Shown here piece by piece: positions 1 to 6,018 of a stretch of DNA of 6,018 bases (position 1 is its first letter; every line of letters starts with the position of its first letter). A program made the translations under genes and the position numbers. The stretch is from Gemmataceae bacterium (GTDB lineage: Bacteria; Planctomycetota; Planctomycetia; Gemmatales; Gemmataceae): contig JAFMJU010000250.1 of NCBI GenBank assembly GCA_017853285.1, forward strand, positions 1 to 6,018, in the 5' to 3' direction. The notes under the pieces are model-generated. The model was not told the DNA's origin. It was given only the letters and a program-made list of their open reading frames with translations, and did not search any database.

Positions 1-808
1 TCGCCAGCATCTGGCAGGCCTTCTTGTTGCCCCCCTGGGCCTCATCGGGCAGCAACGTGGTGTCGCAGTACTTGATGCTGGGCAACACCAGGAATTTAGA
101 TTTGGGCCCGGTCACGCTGGCGGCGAACTTGGGCGACCATTCCCACCAGGTGTTGCCACCCCAGTCCAGGCTCCAGGGGTCCGCGGAAGTCTGGGCCATC
201 CGCTCGGCATACATGATGGTGTTGCTGGTTCCATCCGTGAAGGTCTGGGGGTAGCGGGGCTTCTGGCTGTCCCAGTCGTGCCGGAAAACCTGGTGGTTGT
301 AGACATAGCTCGTAGTGGCCCAATCCCCGGCCCCGGCCTTGCCGTTGCCGGTGCTGCTGGGATCAGAGGGGCAGTTGTAAACCTTGATGGCGGTGGTGGG
401 GATCAGCGTGTCCCAGCAGTCGTAAATGCCGCCACCACGCGGGCCGCCAGCCGGGGTGAGAGACGCCTTGTACACATTCTCCTGCTCGATGTCAGGCATG
501 ATGTGCATTAACACGCTGCCATAGGCCGATCCCTTGGCCAGGTTGCCACCCCAGTAATCCGGGTGGCGTTGTGGGAAACCACCCATGCCGATGGGCATCT
601 TCCCCTGGTTCCTGTCGGAACAGTTCACAGTCGCCAGCGAGATGTTCTTGATGTTGTTGCTGCAAGACATCCGGTTGGCCGCCTCGCGTACCTTCTGCAC
701 GGCAGGAACCAGCAGGCCGACCAGCACGGCGATGATGGCGATCACCACCAGCAGTTCGATCAGCGTGAAGGCCTTGTTGCGGAATACGGAGGAATACCAT
801 GTCTTCAT
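1..808 (-). CDS. DUF1559 family prepilin-like protein, 3' end outside the window
   Basis: Seen: reading leftwards from the ATG at 806-808, the frame stays open for 269 codons to the window edge. The N-terminus is a type IV pilin-like signal: a short basic leader (residues 1-13), then FTLIELLVVIAIIAVLVGLL (14-33) with Glu at mature position +5. Next comes P-A-V-Q-K-V-R-E-A-A-N-R (35-46). Later family motifs are YNCPSDP (144-150) and TDGTSNTIMYAER (191-203). An AGAGG lies about 7 bases before the ATG. Known: DUF1559 proteins are abundant, multi-copy, membrane-anchored proteins in Planctomycetes, made as prepilins and resembling type II secretion pseudopilins; their exact role is unknown. The residue before the predicted cleavage site is Ala rather than Gly, which is common in planctomycetal members. 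The usual C-terminal 'ADGS' motif would lie beyond the left edge. It is divergent from the VOC gene at 1175. Family call very likely; function unknown. Confidence 0.95.
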   Translation of the reverse strand, partial: MKTWYSSVFRNKAFTLIELLVVIAIIAVLVGLLVPAVQKVREAANRMSCSNNIKNISLATVNCSDRNQGKMPIGMGGFPQRHPDYWGGNLAKGSAYGSVLMHIMPDIEQENVYKASLTPAGGPRGGGIYDCWDTLIPTTAIKVYNCPSDPSSTGNGKAGAGDWATTSYVYNHQVFRHDWDSQKPRYPQTFTDGTSNTIMYAERMAQTSADPWSLDWGGNTWWEWSPKFAASVTGPKSKFLVLPSIKYCDTTLLPDEAQGGNKKACQMLA

Positions 809-1174
809 GGTCGCACCTCTTGAATGATCATTTGAATGAAGGACTACCTCTAAGGATGCTCCACTATCAATAGTTCTGTCAAATAGAATTACCACCTTAC
901 ATTTGCTTGTTTCTTCAAAAACAACAAAAAAGCCTGCTTCTTATCCCTTGCAGGAAATTCTAGATATTATACAATATCTTAATATATATAAACCTCTCCC
1001 AGTCCGCCCACCCGGCCTTAAAGGCAGCCAAGCCCCTGCCATGCTTGCAAGCCGGTTTGCCCATCAAATGGCAGACAACCCTTCCCACTTCCAAACTGCA
1101 CTGGGATACACTCGGCTGAATCAGATCAGGCCTGGTCCGGTTCCAAACAATCAATTCCACCGCGGAGCACCCCC
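809..1174. other. Divergent intergenic region, AT-rich in its left half
   Basis: This 366-base region separates the leftward DUF1559 gene from the rightward VOC gene, so it should carry promoters for both. Bases 830-995 are clearly AT-rich against the GC-rich surroundings and contain A- and T-runs and an inverted repeat at 962-979. On the minus strand a TTGACA (882-877) occurs, but no good -10 follows at normal spacing; a TATAAT (971-966) occurs without a good -35. On the plus strand TTGCAG (948-953) is followed after 16 bases by TACAAT (970-975), a mediocre match. From 1000 on the sequence is GC-rich and unremarkable until a GGAG (1164-1167) seven bases before the VOC ATG. No convincing coding sequence was found; the open frames here are arginine/serine/proline-rich shadows. 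Confidence 0.6.
962..979. repeat. Perfect 7-bp inverted repeat in AT-rich promoter region
   Basis: AGATATT (962-968) and AATATCT (973-979) are perfect reverse complements around ATAC, directly followed by an alternating TA run (981-990). The element overlaps a TATAAT on the minus strand and a TACAAT on the plus strand. It could be an operator for a dimeric regulator or simply low-complexity AT sequence near a promoter. The sequence alone cannot tell which of the two divergent genes it would serve. Confidence 0.35.
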
Positions 1175-1714
1175 ATGCGGCTCGACCACATCGCCTACCG
1201 CGTCGCCGACCGCAACCGCACCGCGCGTTTTTTCCGCGAGGCTTTCGGCTACAAGGTCCAGCAGGAATTCACCATCGATTTCGGCGACAGCCAGACCGCC
1301 CAATGCATCGCCCTCGAACCCCCCGAGAAGGCCCTGCGCGACACCCCGTGGATCGGGCTGTCCCCGCCCGGCTTCGAGGCGAGCGCCTTCCACCTGGCCC
1401 CGGAGGTCTTCGTCAGCGACGGCTCGCCGGGTTCCATCGTCGGCGACTGGGTCGCTGCCCGTGGCGGCGTCGGCGGCATCCACCACCTCGCCTACCAGGT
1501 CCAAAGCGTCGAGGAGACCATGCGCCTCTGGATGGAGAAGGGCTACGCCGAGTTCACCTCCGACGCCCCGCTCCGCTGCCCGGGCCTCACCCAGGTCTTC
1601 ACCCGCCCCTCCGAGCTGACCGGCGTCATCTACGAGTTCATCGAGCGCGGCGAGTTCGGCTTCTGCAAGGACAACGTCCGGGCCCTCATGGAAAGCACCC
1701 GCGGCATCCGGTGA
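1175..1714 (+). CDS. VOC-family protein resembling the catalytic half of 4-hydroxyphenylpyruvate dioxygenase
   Basis: Seen: a 179-residue protein with two beta-alpha-beta-beta-beta-type halves. It opens with LDHIAYRV (3-10), has GGIHHLAYQV (100-109) in the second half, then TQVFTRP (139-145) and VIYEFIERG (151-159), and ends GFCKDNVRALMEST (162-175). Known: in 4-hydroxyphenylpyruvate dioxygenase (HPPD) the Fe(II) ligands are a His in 'IDH', a His in 'QHIA' and a Glu in 'FFE', and the C-terminus reads roughly GFGxGNFKALFEAIE. His5, His104 and Glu154 sit in the matching places, so a metal-binding dioxygenase or epimerase-type active site is likely. Odd: HPPD is about 350 residues with an extra N-terminal VOC module that is absent here, and the internal part is shorter. 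It could instead be a glyoxalase or methylmalonyl-CoA epimerase-like enzyme; the substrate is unknown. The start is supported by GGAG (1164-1167) seven bases upstream. Monocistronic, or possibly read through into the DUF433 gene 82 bases downstream. Confidence 0.88.
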   Translation: MRLDHIAYRVADRNRTARFFREAFGYKVQQEFTIDFGDSQTAQCIALEPPEKALRDTPWIGLSPPGFEASAFHLAPEVFVSDGSPGSIVGDWVAARGGVGGIHHLAYQVQSVEETMRLWMEKGYAEFTSDAPLRCPGLTQVFTRPSELTGVIYEFIERGEFGFCKDNVRALMESTRGIR

Positions 1715-1796
1715 GGCAATACCAGATCGCCAAGGTATCACCCATCCAGCGCAAAACGCTTTCCAAACACCCCTCGGTAAACGATCCAAGGGCGAC

Positions 1797-2045
1797 TTGA
1801 ATTGGAAAAACCATATCGAGCAAAGGATCGACATCCTCTGCGGGAAACCAGTCCTCCAGGGAACACGCACCCCCGTCGAGCTACTTCTCACTGAATTGGG
1901 TAACGGCCTCAGCCAGGAGGAAATTCTCTCCAATTACCCGCCGCTGAAATCCGAGCATTTGCGGGCCGCCCTGCTCTTCGCGGCAGCAGTCCTCAGGAAG
2001 AAAGGCCGACACTCCGGGGGCGGCAATGGTCCATTTCGCGATTAA
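1797..2045 (+). CDS. DUF433 family protein, antitoxin-like, TTG start
   Basis: Seen: 82 residues with the DUF433 signature in order: an MNWKNHI opening, CGKPVLQGTRTPVELLL (15-31), EEILSNYPPL (41-50) and HLRAALLFAAAVL (54-66). The remainder is a charged, glycine-rich tail ending FRD. Known: DUF433 proteins are small helix-turn-helix-like proteins, often paired with a PIN-like DUF5615 toxin directly downstream, and are treated as VapB-like antitoxins. Here no such partner follows; the next gene is on the opposite strand. The start is TTG; family members often begin MNW, and AAGGG sits 4-5 bases upstream, so TTG fits better than any later start. The tail after residue 69 is outside the usual conserved region. 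Family call is firm; regulatory role is inferred only. Confidence 0.85.
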   Translation: MNWKNHIEQRIDILCGKPVLQGTRTPVELLLTELGNGLSQEEILSNYPPLKSEHLRAALLFAAAVLRKKGRHSGGGNGPFRD

Positions 2046-2072
2046 TCCGAAAGCGGTCCCATTCCCCCACCC

Positions 2073-2090
2073 AAAATCCAGGCCCTGGAT
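2073..2090 (-). terminator. Weak rho-independent-like terminator for the leftward gene pair
   Basis: On the minus strand ATCCAG and CTGGAT (2090-2085 and 2081-2076) form a six-base stem around a three-base loop, followed by a short TTTT. It lies about 30 bases past the stop of the small leftward gene and between convergent genes, which suits a terminator. The T-run is short and the stem half AT, so the call is tentative. A TGGATCAG direct repeat (2086-2093 and 2099-2106) lies beside it. Confidence 0.35.
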
Positions 2091-2121
2091 CAGCCCTTTG
2101 GATCAGTCCCACTCCAACCCG

Positions 2122-2358
2122 TCAGCCAATCACGCCATCCTTTTTCATCTGCTCCAGTAGCAATGCCTGCCGCCTCAAGGCCGATTCCATCGTGTTGCGA
2201 CGCTGCTCCGGGCGAAGTTGTGCTTCCGCCCATTCCAGGGTGGCCAGCAGGACCTTCGTCCGCTCCACCGGATCCCACATCCTGTTCCGCTTGGTTTCTT
2301 CCCGAGCCAGAGTTTTGGCAAGGTCCTCGGGAACCCCATCCATCCTTTCGTTACTCAT
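2122..2358 (-). CDS. Small helical charged protein, coupled to the nucleotidyltransferase gene
   Basis: No named family is recognised. The product is 78 residues, rich in Arg, Glu, Leu, Met and Gln, with no signal peptide or membrane segment. Residues 9-25 and 29-72 look helical, the second stretch having heptad-like Leu spacing and a WDP (28-30) plus LEWAEAQL (41-48). The ATG start at 2358 overlaps the upstream gene's stop by eight bases (ATGAGTAA), a typical translational-coupling junction. A GTG 12 bases earlier (2370) is in frame but would lengthen the overlap. Its position behind a nucleotidyltransferase-fold gene suggests a partner protein, for example an antitoxin or subunit, but this is inference. 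Gene reality is supported by the tight junction, the hairpin following its stop and natural-looking composition. Confidence 0.68.
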   Translation of the reverse strand: MSNERMDGVPEDLAKTLAREETKRNRMWDPVERTKVLLATLEWAEAQLRPEQRRNTMESALRRQALLLEQMKKDGVIG

Positions 2359-2839
2359 GGTCCCGCTCACCCAGTTGTCTTTTCAAGTATTCCACCCGTT
2401 TAACCTTGCGCAAGTGCGTTGGAAGTCCGGTCTGGCAGGCCAGAAGGTCCTTGTCATTGATCCCCCAGCAGGAGGCTCCACCAACCGTGGTGATGGGGAC
2501 CGCGTTCCTCTTCGATTCCTGCCAGCTTCCCAAGCCAGTTACAGACCTGAAGATGTCAATACTCCCGTACGGGCTGGTGACGCAAAAAACCCCTTGGGTG
2601 GAAAGCCAGCCGACCTTGGGGGCAACCGGACCCCATTCAGATTCGGTGGGCCCCCACTCGGCGCCCAACTCGCCCAGGGCTTTTTCGCAGGCAGCGCGAT
2701 TTTCTGGCGTGTCATCGATCCAAAAATCTATGTCGAAAGTCAATTCAGGCTCGTGCCTCAACATGAAGTTCATTCCGCCAATGAGAAGGAATTCAACCCC
2801 ATGCTTCACCATGGTTTGCACGATAAGATCGACCTGCAT
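2351..2839 (-). CDS. Nucleotidyltransferase-fold protein (DUF6036/AbiEii-like)
   Basis: Seen: 162 residues from the ATG at 2839. VEFLLIGGMNFML (15-27) gives the Gly-Gly of the NTase fold, TFDIDFWID (34-42) the two metal-binding Asp (36 and 38), and GSIDIFRSV (92-100) the likely third carboxylate, Asp95. GINDKDLLACQ (127-137) matches the downstream helix, though the usual Lys after this helix is Gln137. Known: such minimal NTases transfer a nucleotide to protein or RNA targets, and several act as toxins or antitoxins; the family name is from motif memory. An alternative TTG start at 2872 adds 11 residues, but the AGGAGG at 2857-2852 favours the internal ATG. The gene runs directly into the small gene at 2358, so the two are probably one transcript. 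By eye it is less GC-rich than the CotH gene upstream, consistent with separate origin. NTase fold likely; substrate unknown. Confidence 0.8.
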   Translation of the reverse strand: MQVDLIVQTMVKHGVEFLLIGGMNFMLRHEPELTFDIDFWIDDTPENRAACEKALGELGAEWGPTESEWGPVAPKVGWLSTQGVFCVTSPYGSIDIFRSVTGLGSWQESKRNAVPITTVGGASCWGINDKDLLACQTGLPTHLRKVKRVEYLKRQLGERDHE

Positions 2840-2851
2840 TTCCCGGCAGTT

Positions 2852-2857
2852 CCTCCT
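2852..2857 (-). promoter_or_regulatory. Shine-Dalgarno site deciding the NTase start
   Basis: A full AGGAGG reads leftwards here, 12 bases before the ATG at 2839. The spacing is longer than the ideal 5-9, but no other start codon lies between. The upstream in-frame TTG (2872) lies before this site and has no such sequence of its own, so the ATG is preferred. Confidence 0.6.
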
Positions 2858-2895
2858 GTTAACCTCATACAATCATAAGGTAATTCTCGGTCATA

Positions 2896-2929
2896 GACAG
2901 GATAGTGATCCCAAGGGTCCTACCCTGTC
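2896..2929. repeat. Long imperfect inverted repeat between CotH and NTase genes
   Basis: GACAGGATAG (2896-2905) and CTACCCTGTC (2920-2929) are reverse complements in nine of ten positions. In leftward RNA the odd pair is G-U, so the stem is fully paired there; in rightward RNA it would be an A-C mismatch. The 14-base loop is itself nearly palindromic (GATCCC and GGGTC around AA), adding about five more pairs. It lies 62 bases past the CotH stop and 57 bases before the NTase ATG, both leftward. No T-run follows on either side, so it is not a standard intrinsic terminator. It may be an RNA stabiliser or attenuator for the NTase leader, a factor-dependent terminator after CotH, or an operator. 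Confidence 0.6.
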
Positions 2930-2990
2930 CGTCAAACCGCCATTTGTATTCCAATTCGCCTCCAACCAACTTCAGTCCAGATTGCCCCCC

Positions 2991-5147
2991 CTACCGCCTC
3001 ACCCCCACCGCCTCGCTCCAATGCCCGCATCGCCCGGTCCCGTCGCGCCAGCGCGCCCGCACCCGGTACTCCCCCGGCTTGGCAAACACCGCCTCAGGGA
3101 TGGTGATCGAATCCTCCATCCCCGATTCCCCGCGCCAGAGTTCCGCCAGCTCGTACCAGCCCGGTTGCCCCACCCGGCCGACACGCCATTCCAGCGCCGC
3201 CGGAAGCTGCTTCGCCGGCGACACAAATCCCGTCGCCCGGAACCGGTAGGCCCCGTCACCCGACCGGCTCACCACGGGCCTCGCCGGGATCGCGTCGTCC
3301 TTGGCCTCATGGGCCAGGTAGCCCCAGCCATAGCCGCGCTGGTCCCCATCGTTGGGCGCGTAGTTCTTCACCGGTCTGGAGTCCGTGCAGAACTCCAATA
3401 AGTACCGTTTGAACCCGGCAAAGTCGTTGGTGGCCAGCGTCCGCTTCCACGGCCCGCCGAAATGCCCGCCCTCCGCCGGGTTCACAAAGTACGAGCCCTT
3501 CTGGTTCATCCGCGGGTGCTGGTTCCAGACCGCCTCATCCAGCCGCGACCAGTCGACGGGGTACCCCCGGGGCGTCAGCGCCGCCGACAGATCCTCCAGC
3601 ATTTGCCCCGCCTGACCGCCCCGGCCACCCGCGTCCGCCGCGAACAGGTCCAAAATCTCCCGCGCCCGGTTGCGGTATTCCAGCGCCAGGGCCGGATGGT
3701 TCAGGCAGCCGATCGCCTCGATATGCCCGGGCTGATGGTGGCGAGGCACGAACATCATGTCGTTGTCCCACGGGATCGGCGCCCAGCGCCCGTCCGGGTG
3801 CCGGTAGTAGCCATGGTTGCCATCCGGCCTCAGGTCCACATTCCCCAACAGCCGGTTCATCGCGTGGAAACTGTAATAGGCTGGCAGGTCCAGGTTCTTG
3901 CGCCACCAGTCAATCCCCGGGTTCGAGCGCATCCCGTTCACAAACCCTTCCCACAGCTTGCCCCCGTCGGTCATTCCCTCGGGAGTGTGCTTGATGCCGC
4001 TCTGCGCGCTCACCGTCAGGCCGTCCGGCAACCGCTTGTCCCGGTCGGCCAGCATCTTGGGCTTCATGTCGCCCAGGGCCACATACACGCCCCACAAATC
4101 CCCGGCGTACTGGTCCTTCGCGGAAACCTCCTCGGCCCCCTGCACCACCCGCCACTGCACCCAGGTCACCGGCGGGCTCGGCACCCCGGCCAGACGGTAG
4201 GCCCGCATCGAGAACACCTCGTCCAGCCCGGTCACCCCGCGCAGGATCGGCAGGTACGGCGTCGATCCGCCGGGGTTCAGGTTCAGGCTCCCCAGGTCCG
4301 AGGGAAACGGCTTGCCATCATGGTCCACCAAAGGCAGGTCATGGCCCTGGTTGAACTTCAGGCCCCACTTGTTCTTGCCGGAGATGTGCGTGCTGCCCTG
4401 CCCCCGGTTGCTGAACTCGACATGGTCGTACACCACGCCCCGGTAGACGATGGCCCCCTGCTGTTTCTGCTTGTGGAAGTTGCCATCCCACTGGCTGCGC
4501 GCCACATCCTCCTGCCGCGCCACCAGGGTCAGCGGTTGCAGGGTGTTCAAGAACTCCCTTGAAAAAACCAACGGCGCCGTCTTGCCCGGCTCCCGCGTCC
4601 CGGTCCAGGCGGCCAGGCCCCCATCGCACCACCAGGCGAAGTTGGGGCAGCTTTCCCCCGCCGCGGGCAACACCACCGGCTTGCCATCCCCTTCGCCAGC
4701 CACCACGCGGTACCGCACCAGCCGCCGGTGCCGCTGCCAGTCGCCCGGCACCCGCGCGCTGAAGACCCCGTCCCCCGCCTTCAAGTCACCCTCCAAACCG
4801 TCATCCCGCATCGCCAAATCGGTCCATTCCTTGGGGTAGGCCGGGTCCGACTTGCGGATGTAATTCCCCGGTTCCACCGCCTGCAGGCGCAGCGACACAC
4901 GGCCCGCCTTCCCCTCCAGCCGCGCCGTCACCAGCACCGGCTCACCCGGCTTCGGGCACACGGGCTGGTGGCCCACCACCGGCCCATGTTTGGGTTTGGC
5001 CACTTCATGAACGGTTTGCGCTAAGGTCTGTTGGCAAAACCAACCAGCCAGAAAAAACGCCACGCCCAACCGGGCCAGCCAGACGCCCGTCAGCGTCCCG
5101 TCAAAAGCCCGGCCAAAATGGCACCCACCGGCAATCACACCATCCAT
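2991..5147 (-). CDS. Secreted CotH kinase-family protein
   Basis: Seen: 718 residues from the ATG at 5147. A hydrophobic segment (19-39) precedes a TLAQT-type signal peptidase site near residue 44, so it is exported, with a rather long leader. Residues 55-165 look like an immunoglobulin-type beta domain with RDDG (114-117) and AGDGVFSARVPG (124-135). The CotH core spans about 230-470: RGVVYDHVEFSNRG (236-249), NKWGLKF (259-265), GDLWGVY (349-355), MNRLLGNVD (430-438), NHGYY (444-448) and RWAPIPWDND (454-463), with Asp461 and Asp463 as likely metal-binding residues. The last 90 residues form another beta-rich domain. Known: Bacillus CotH is an atypical protein kinase acting on spore coat proteins; homologues in non-spore-formers are extracellular with unknown targets. 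A GTG at 5252 would add 35 residues before the signal peptide and is unlikely; a G-rich stretch precedes the chosen ATG. No good promoter is visible in 5148-5325. Confidence 0.9.
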   Translation of the reverse strand: MDGVIAGGCHFGRAFDGTLTGVWLARLGVAFFLAGWFCQQTLAQTVHEVAKPKHGPVVGHQPVCPKPGEPVLVTARLEGKAGRVSLRLQAVEPGNYIRKSDPAYPKEWTDLAMRDDGLEGDLKAGDGVFSARVPGDWQRHRRLVRYRVVAGEGDGKPVVLPAAGESCPNFAWWCDGGLAAWTGTREPGKTAPLVFSREFLNTLQPLTLVARQEDVARSQWDGNFHKQKQQGAIVYRGVVYDHVEFSNRGQGSTHISGKNKWGLKFNQGHDLPLVDHDGKPFPSDLGSLNLNPGGSTPYLPILRGVTGLDEVFSMRAYRLAGVPSPPVTWVQWRVVQGAEEVSAKDQYAGDLWGVYVALGDMKPKMLADRDKRLPDGLTVSAQSGIKHTPEGMTDGGKLWEGFVNGMRSNPGIDWWRKNLDLPAYYSFHAMNRLLGNVDLRPDGNHGYYRHPDGRWAPIPWDNDMMFVPRHHQPGHIEAIGCLNHPALALEYRNRAREILDLFAADAGGRGGQAGQMLEDLSAALTPRGYPVDWSRLDEAVWNQHPRMNQKGSYFVNPAEGGHFGGPWKRTLATNDFAGFKRYLLEFCTDSRPVKNYAPNDGDQRGYGWGYLAHEAKDDAIPARPVVSRSGDGAYRFRATGFVSPAKQLPAALEWRVGRVGQPGWYELAELWRGESGMEDSITIPEAVFAKPGEYRVRARWRDGTGRCGHWSEAVGVRR

Positions 5148-5325
5148 GACACACCCCGCCCCAATCCGTAGGGTTCCCACTCCACCAACATTATCCAAAT
5201 CTGCCCAAAGCCCCGGATAGTCTTTCGAACTCGCCCGACATCCTTTAGCCACAAAGGCTACTTGCTTTCACCAGGCCCACACCATCACGGCCAGCGATAT
5301 ATCCAAGGTCCAAATGAACATTCTG

Positions 5326-6018
5326 TCAGGGCAACCAAGGCCCACCGGGGTGCCATGTGCCGTGGAGGTTTCGCTGCTGTACCAAAGCCATGATGGGAGA
5401 TCCCGCGAAGGCGGAAACCGCTCTGCAAATATCTTCCAGATTTCCTGCGGCGGCCGAAGACGGCAATCGACGAACAAAAGCTCGCCACTGGAGGATCTTT
5501 TGGGGATCCTGCGCAAATCGCTCCAAAAAAGCCGGCAAGTCCGTCGGAAAACCAGTTGATCGGTTGACGAATGTCCTGCGTATGGCCTCAGTGAGTAGAC
5601 CACCTTCGAACGAGAAATTGGCCGACAGGAACCCAATGTCATGGAAATCCTTCATCCGGCTGTTGTACATTCTCAGGCGGACCATCGCTTCCAGCTTCTC
5701 GGCCACAACCGTTTCCCGCGTGTAGCCAAGTAGCCTGGGTGGAGGAAGGTCAAGGAGGGCGGGGTAATCCGCTTGCATCGGGCCAGGATGGATCACATCC
5801 TCATAGCCGATGTCCGCCTGCATGGCGACACGCATCGACCCAAGGCAACCCTGGAGTGTGACTTGCAACCCAAGTCCTTTCACTGCGGCCCGGATCGGCG
5901 TGCAAGCCACGGTCGACGGGTCAAACTCCAAACCGTCCGGCTCCACGGGCTGGAGGCATATCGCCTGAAAAACCTCGATCACTTTTTCAGCGTCACTCGC
6001 TTCCAAACCCAAGAGGTA
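5326..6018 (-). CDS. AbiEii/AbiGii-type nucleotidyltransferase toxin-like protein, N-terminus outside the window
   Basis: Seen: the leftward frame is open from the window edge for 230 codons to a TGA at 5328-5326. In-window residues show MQADIGYEDVIHPGP (66-80, with the third metal-binding Asp69), PPPRLLGYTRETVVAEKLEAM (92-112), NSRMKDFHDIGFL (119-131), AIRRTFVNRST (145-155) and a WHPGGPW end (222-228). Known: these are hallmarks of AbiEii (DUF1814) proteins, GTP-dependent nucleotidyltransferases forming the toxin half of AbiE abortive-infection/type IV toxin-antitoxin systems; Lys108 and the K-D-F-x-D-I block are the conserved later motifs. The first motif (G-S/G then D-x-D) would lie just past the right edge; the visible YLLGLE probably follows its D-I-D. 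An in-frame TTG at 6012 is not a real start. The antitoxin AbiEi, if present, would be outside. About 290-310 residues would be the expected full length. Confidence 0.92.
   Translation of the reverse strand, partial: YLLGLEASDAEKVIEVFQAICLQPVEPDGLEFDPSTVACTPIRAAVKGLGLQVTLQGCLGSMRVAMQADIGYEDVIHPGPMQADYPALLDLPPPRLLGYTRETVVAEKLEAMVRLRMYNSRMKDFHDIGFLSANFSFEGGLLTEAIRRTFVNRSTGFPTDLPAFLERFAQDPQKILQWRAFVRRLPSSAAAGNLEDICRAVSAFAGSPIMALVQQRNLHGTWHPGGPWLP

Noticed and set aside
903..1619. 238-codon plus-strand frame running from the intergenic region into the VOC gene
   Set aside because: Ser/Arg/Pro/Ala-rich shadow in another frame of the VOC gene; the VOC frame has family motifs and a ribosome binding site.
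1728..1765. Short hairpins between the VOC and DUF433 genes
   Set aside because: Stems of only four or five pairs with a long loop or a short T-run; too weak to call a terminator.
1151..1933. 260-codon minus-strand frame across the VOC and DUF433 genes
   Set aside because: Antisense to two genes with recognised families; its Glu/Gly/Ala/Val-rich product is typical of antisense GC-rich frames.
2163..3401. 412-codon plus-strand open frame
   Set aside because: It spans the small gene, the NTase, the intergenic hairpin and the CotH 3' end on the opposite strand, and its product is low-complexity Pro/Ser/Arg sequence.
3462..4562. Long plus-strand open frame opposite the CotH gene
   Set aside because: Rich in Arg, Pro, His and Val with no recognisable domain; it mirrors a GC-rich gene whose minus-strand product has clear CotH motifs.
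5148..5252. N-terminal extension of the CotH protein from a GTG at 5252
   Set aside because: It would place 35 residues ahead of an already long leader to the export signal and lacks a ribosome binding site; the ATG at 5147 is preferred.
1..6018. CRISPR array, tRNA, rRNA or insertion sequence
   Set aside because: No regularly spaced repeats, cloverleaf-like sequence, rRNA segments, transposase motifs or terminal inverted repeats were seen by eye.

Overview
The window looks like a chromosomal segment from a GC-rich planctomycete, possibly of the Gemmata/Zavarzinella type. The strongest sign is the left-edge gene, a DUF1559 'prepilin-like' protein with the N-terminal F-T-L-I-E-L-L-V-V-I-A-I-I segment followed by P-A-V-Q-K-V-R-E-A-A-N-R. 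This family is greatly expanded in Planctomycetes and also occurs in Verrucomicrobia and Lentisphaerae. A secreted CotH-type protein and small DUF433 and nucleotidyltransferase genes fit the same group. The phylum call is an inference from protein style, not from a marker gene.

Layout, left to right. (1) 1-808, minus: DUF1559 protein, its 3' end cut by the window. (2) 809-1174: a 366-base divergent intergenic region, AT-rich in its left half, with a short perfect inverted repeat. (3) 1175-1714, plus: a stand-alone VOC-fold protein resembling the catalytic C-terminal half of 4-hydroxyphenylpyruvate dioxygenase. (4) 1797-2045, plus: a DUF433 protein with no visible toxin partner. (5) 2073-2090: a weak terminator-like hairpin between convergent genes. 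(6) 2122-2358 and 2351-2839, minus: a nucleotidyltransferase-fold protein whose stop overlaps the start of a small helical, charged protein, forming a compact two-gene unit. (7) 2896-2929: a strong imperfect inverted repeat in the space between that unit and the next gene. (8) 2991-5147, minus: a large secreted CotH-family protein with flanking beta-sandwich-like regions. (9) 5326-6018, minus: an AbiEii/AbiGii-type nucleotidyltransferase, its N-terminus beyond the right edge.

There is no single obvious pathway. The recurring theme is toxin-antitoxin-like or accessory nucleotidyltransferases: two different NTase-fold genes within about 3 kb, plus an orphan DUF433 antitoxin-like gene, interleaved with envelope or secreted proteins (DUF1559, CotH). 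By eye the two NTase genes are less GC-rich than the VOC and CotH genes, which would fit separate acquisition but has not been measured. No RNA gene, CRISPR array, insertion sequence or phage gene was seen.
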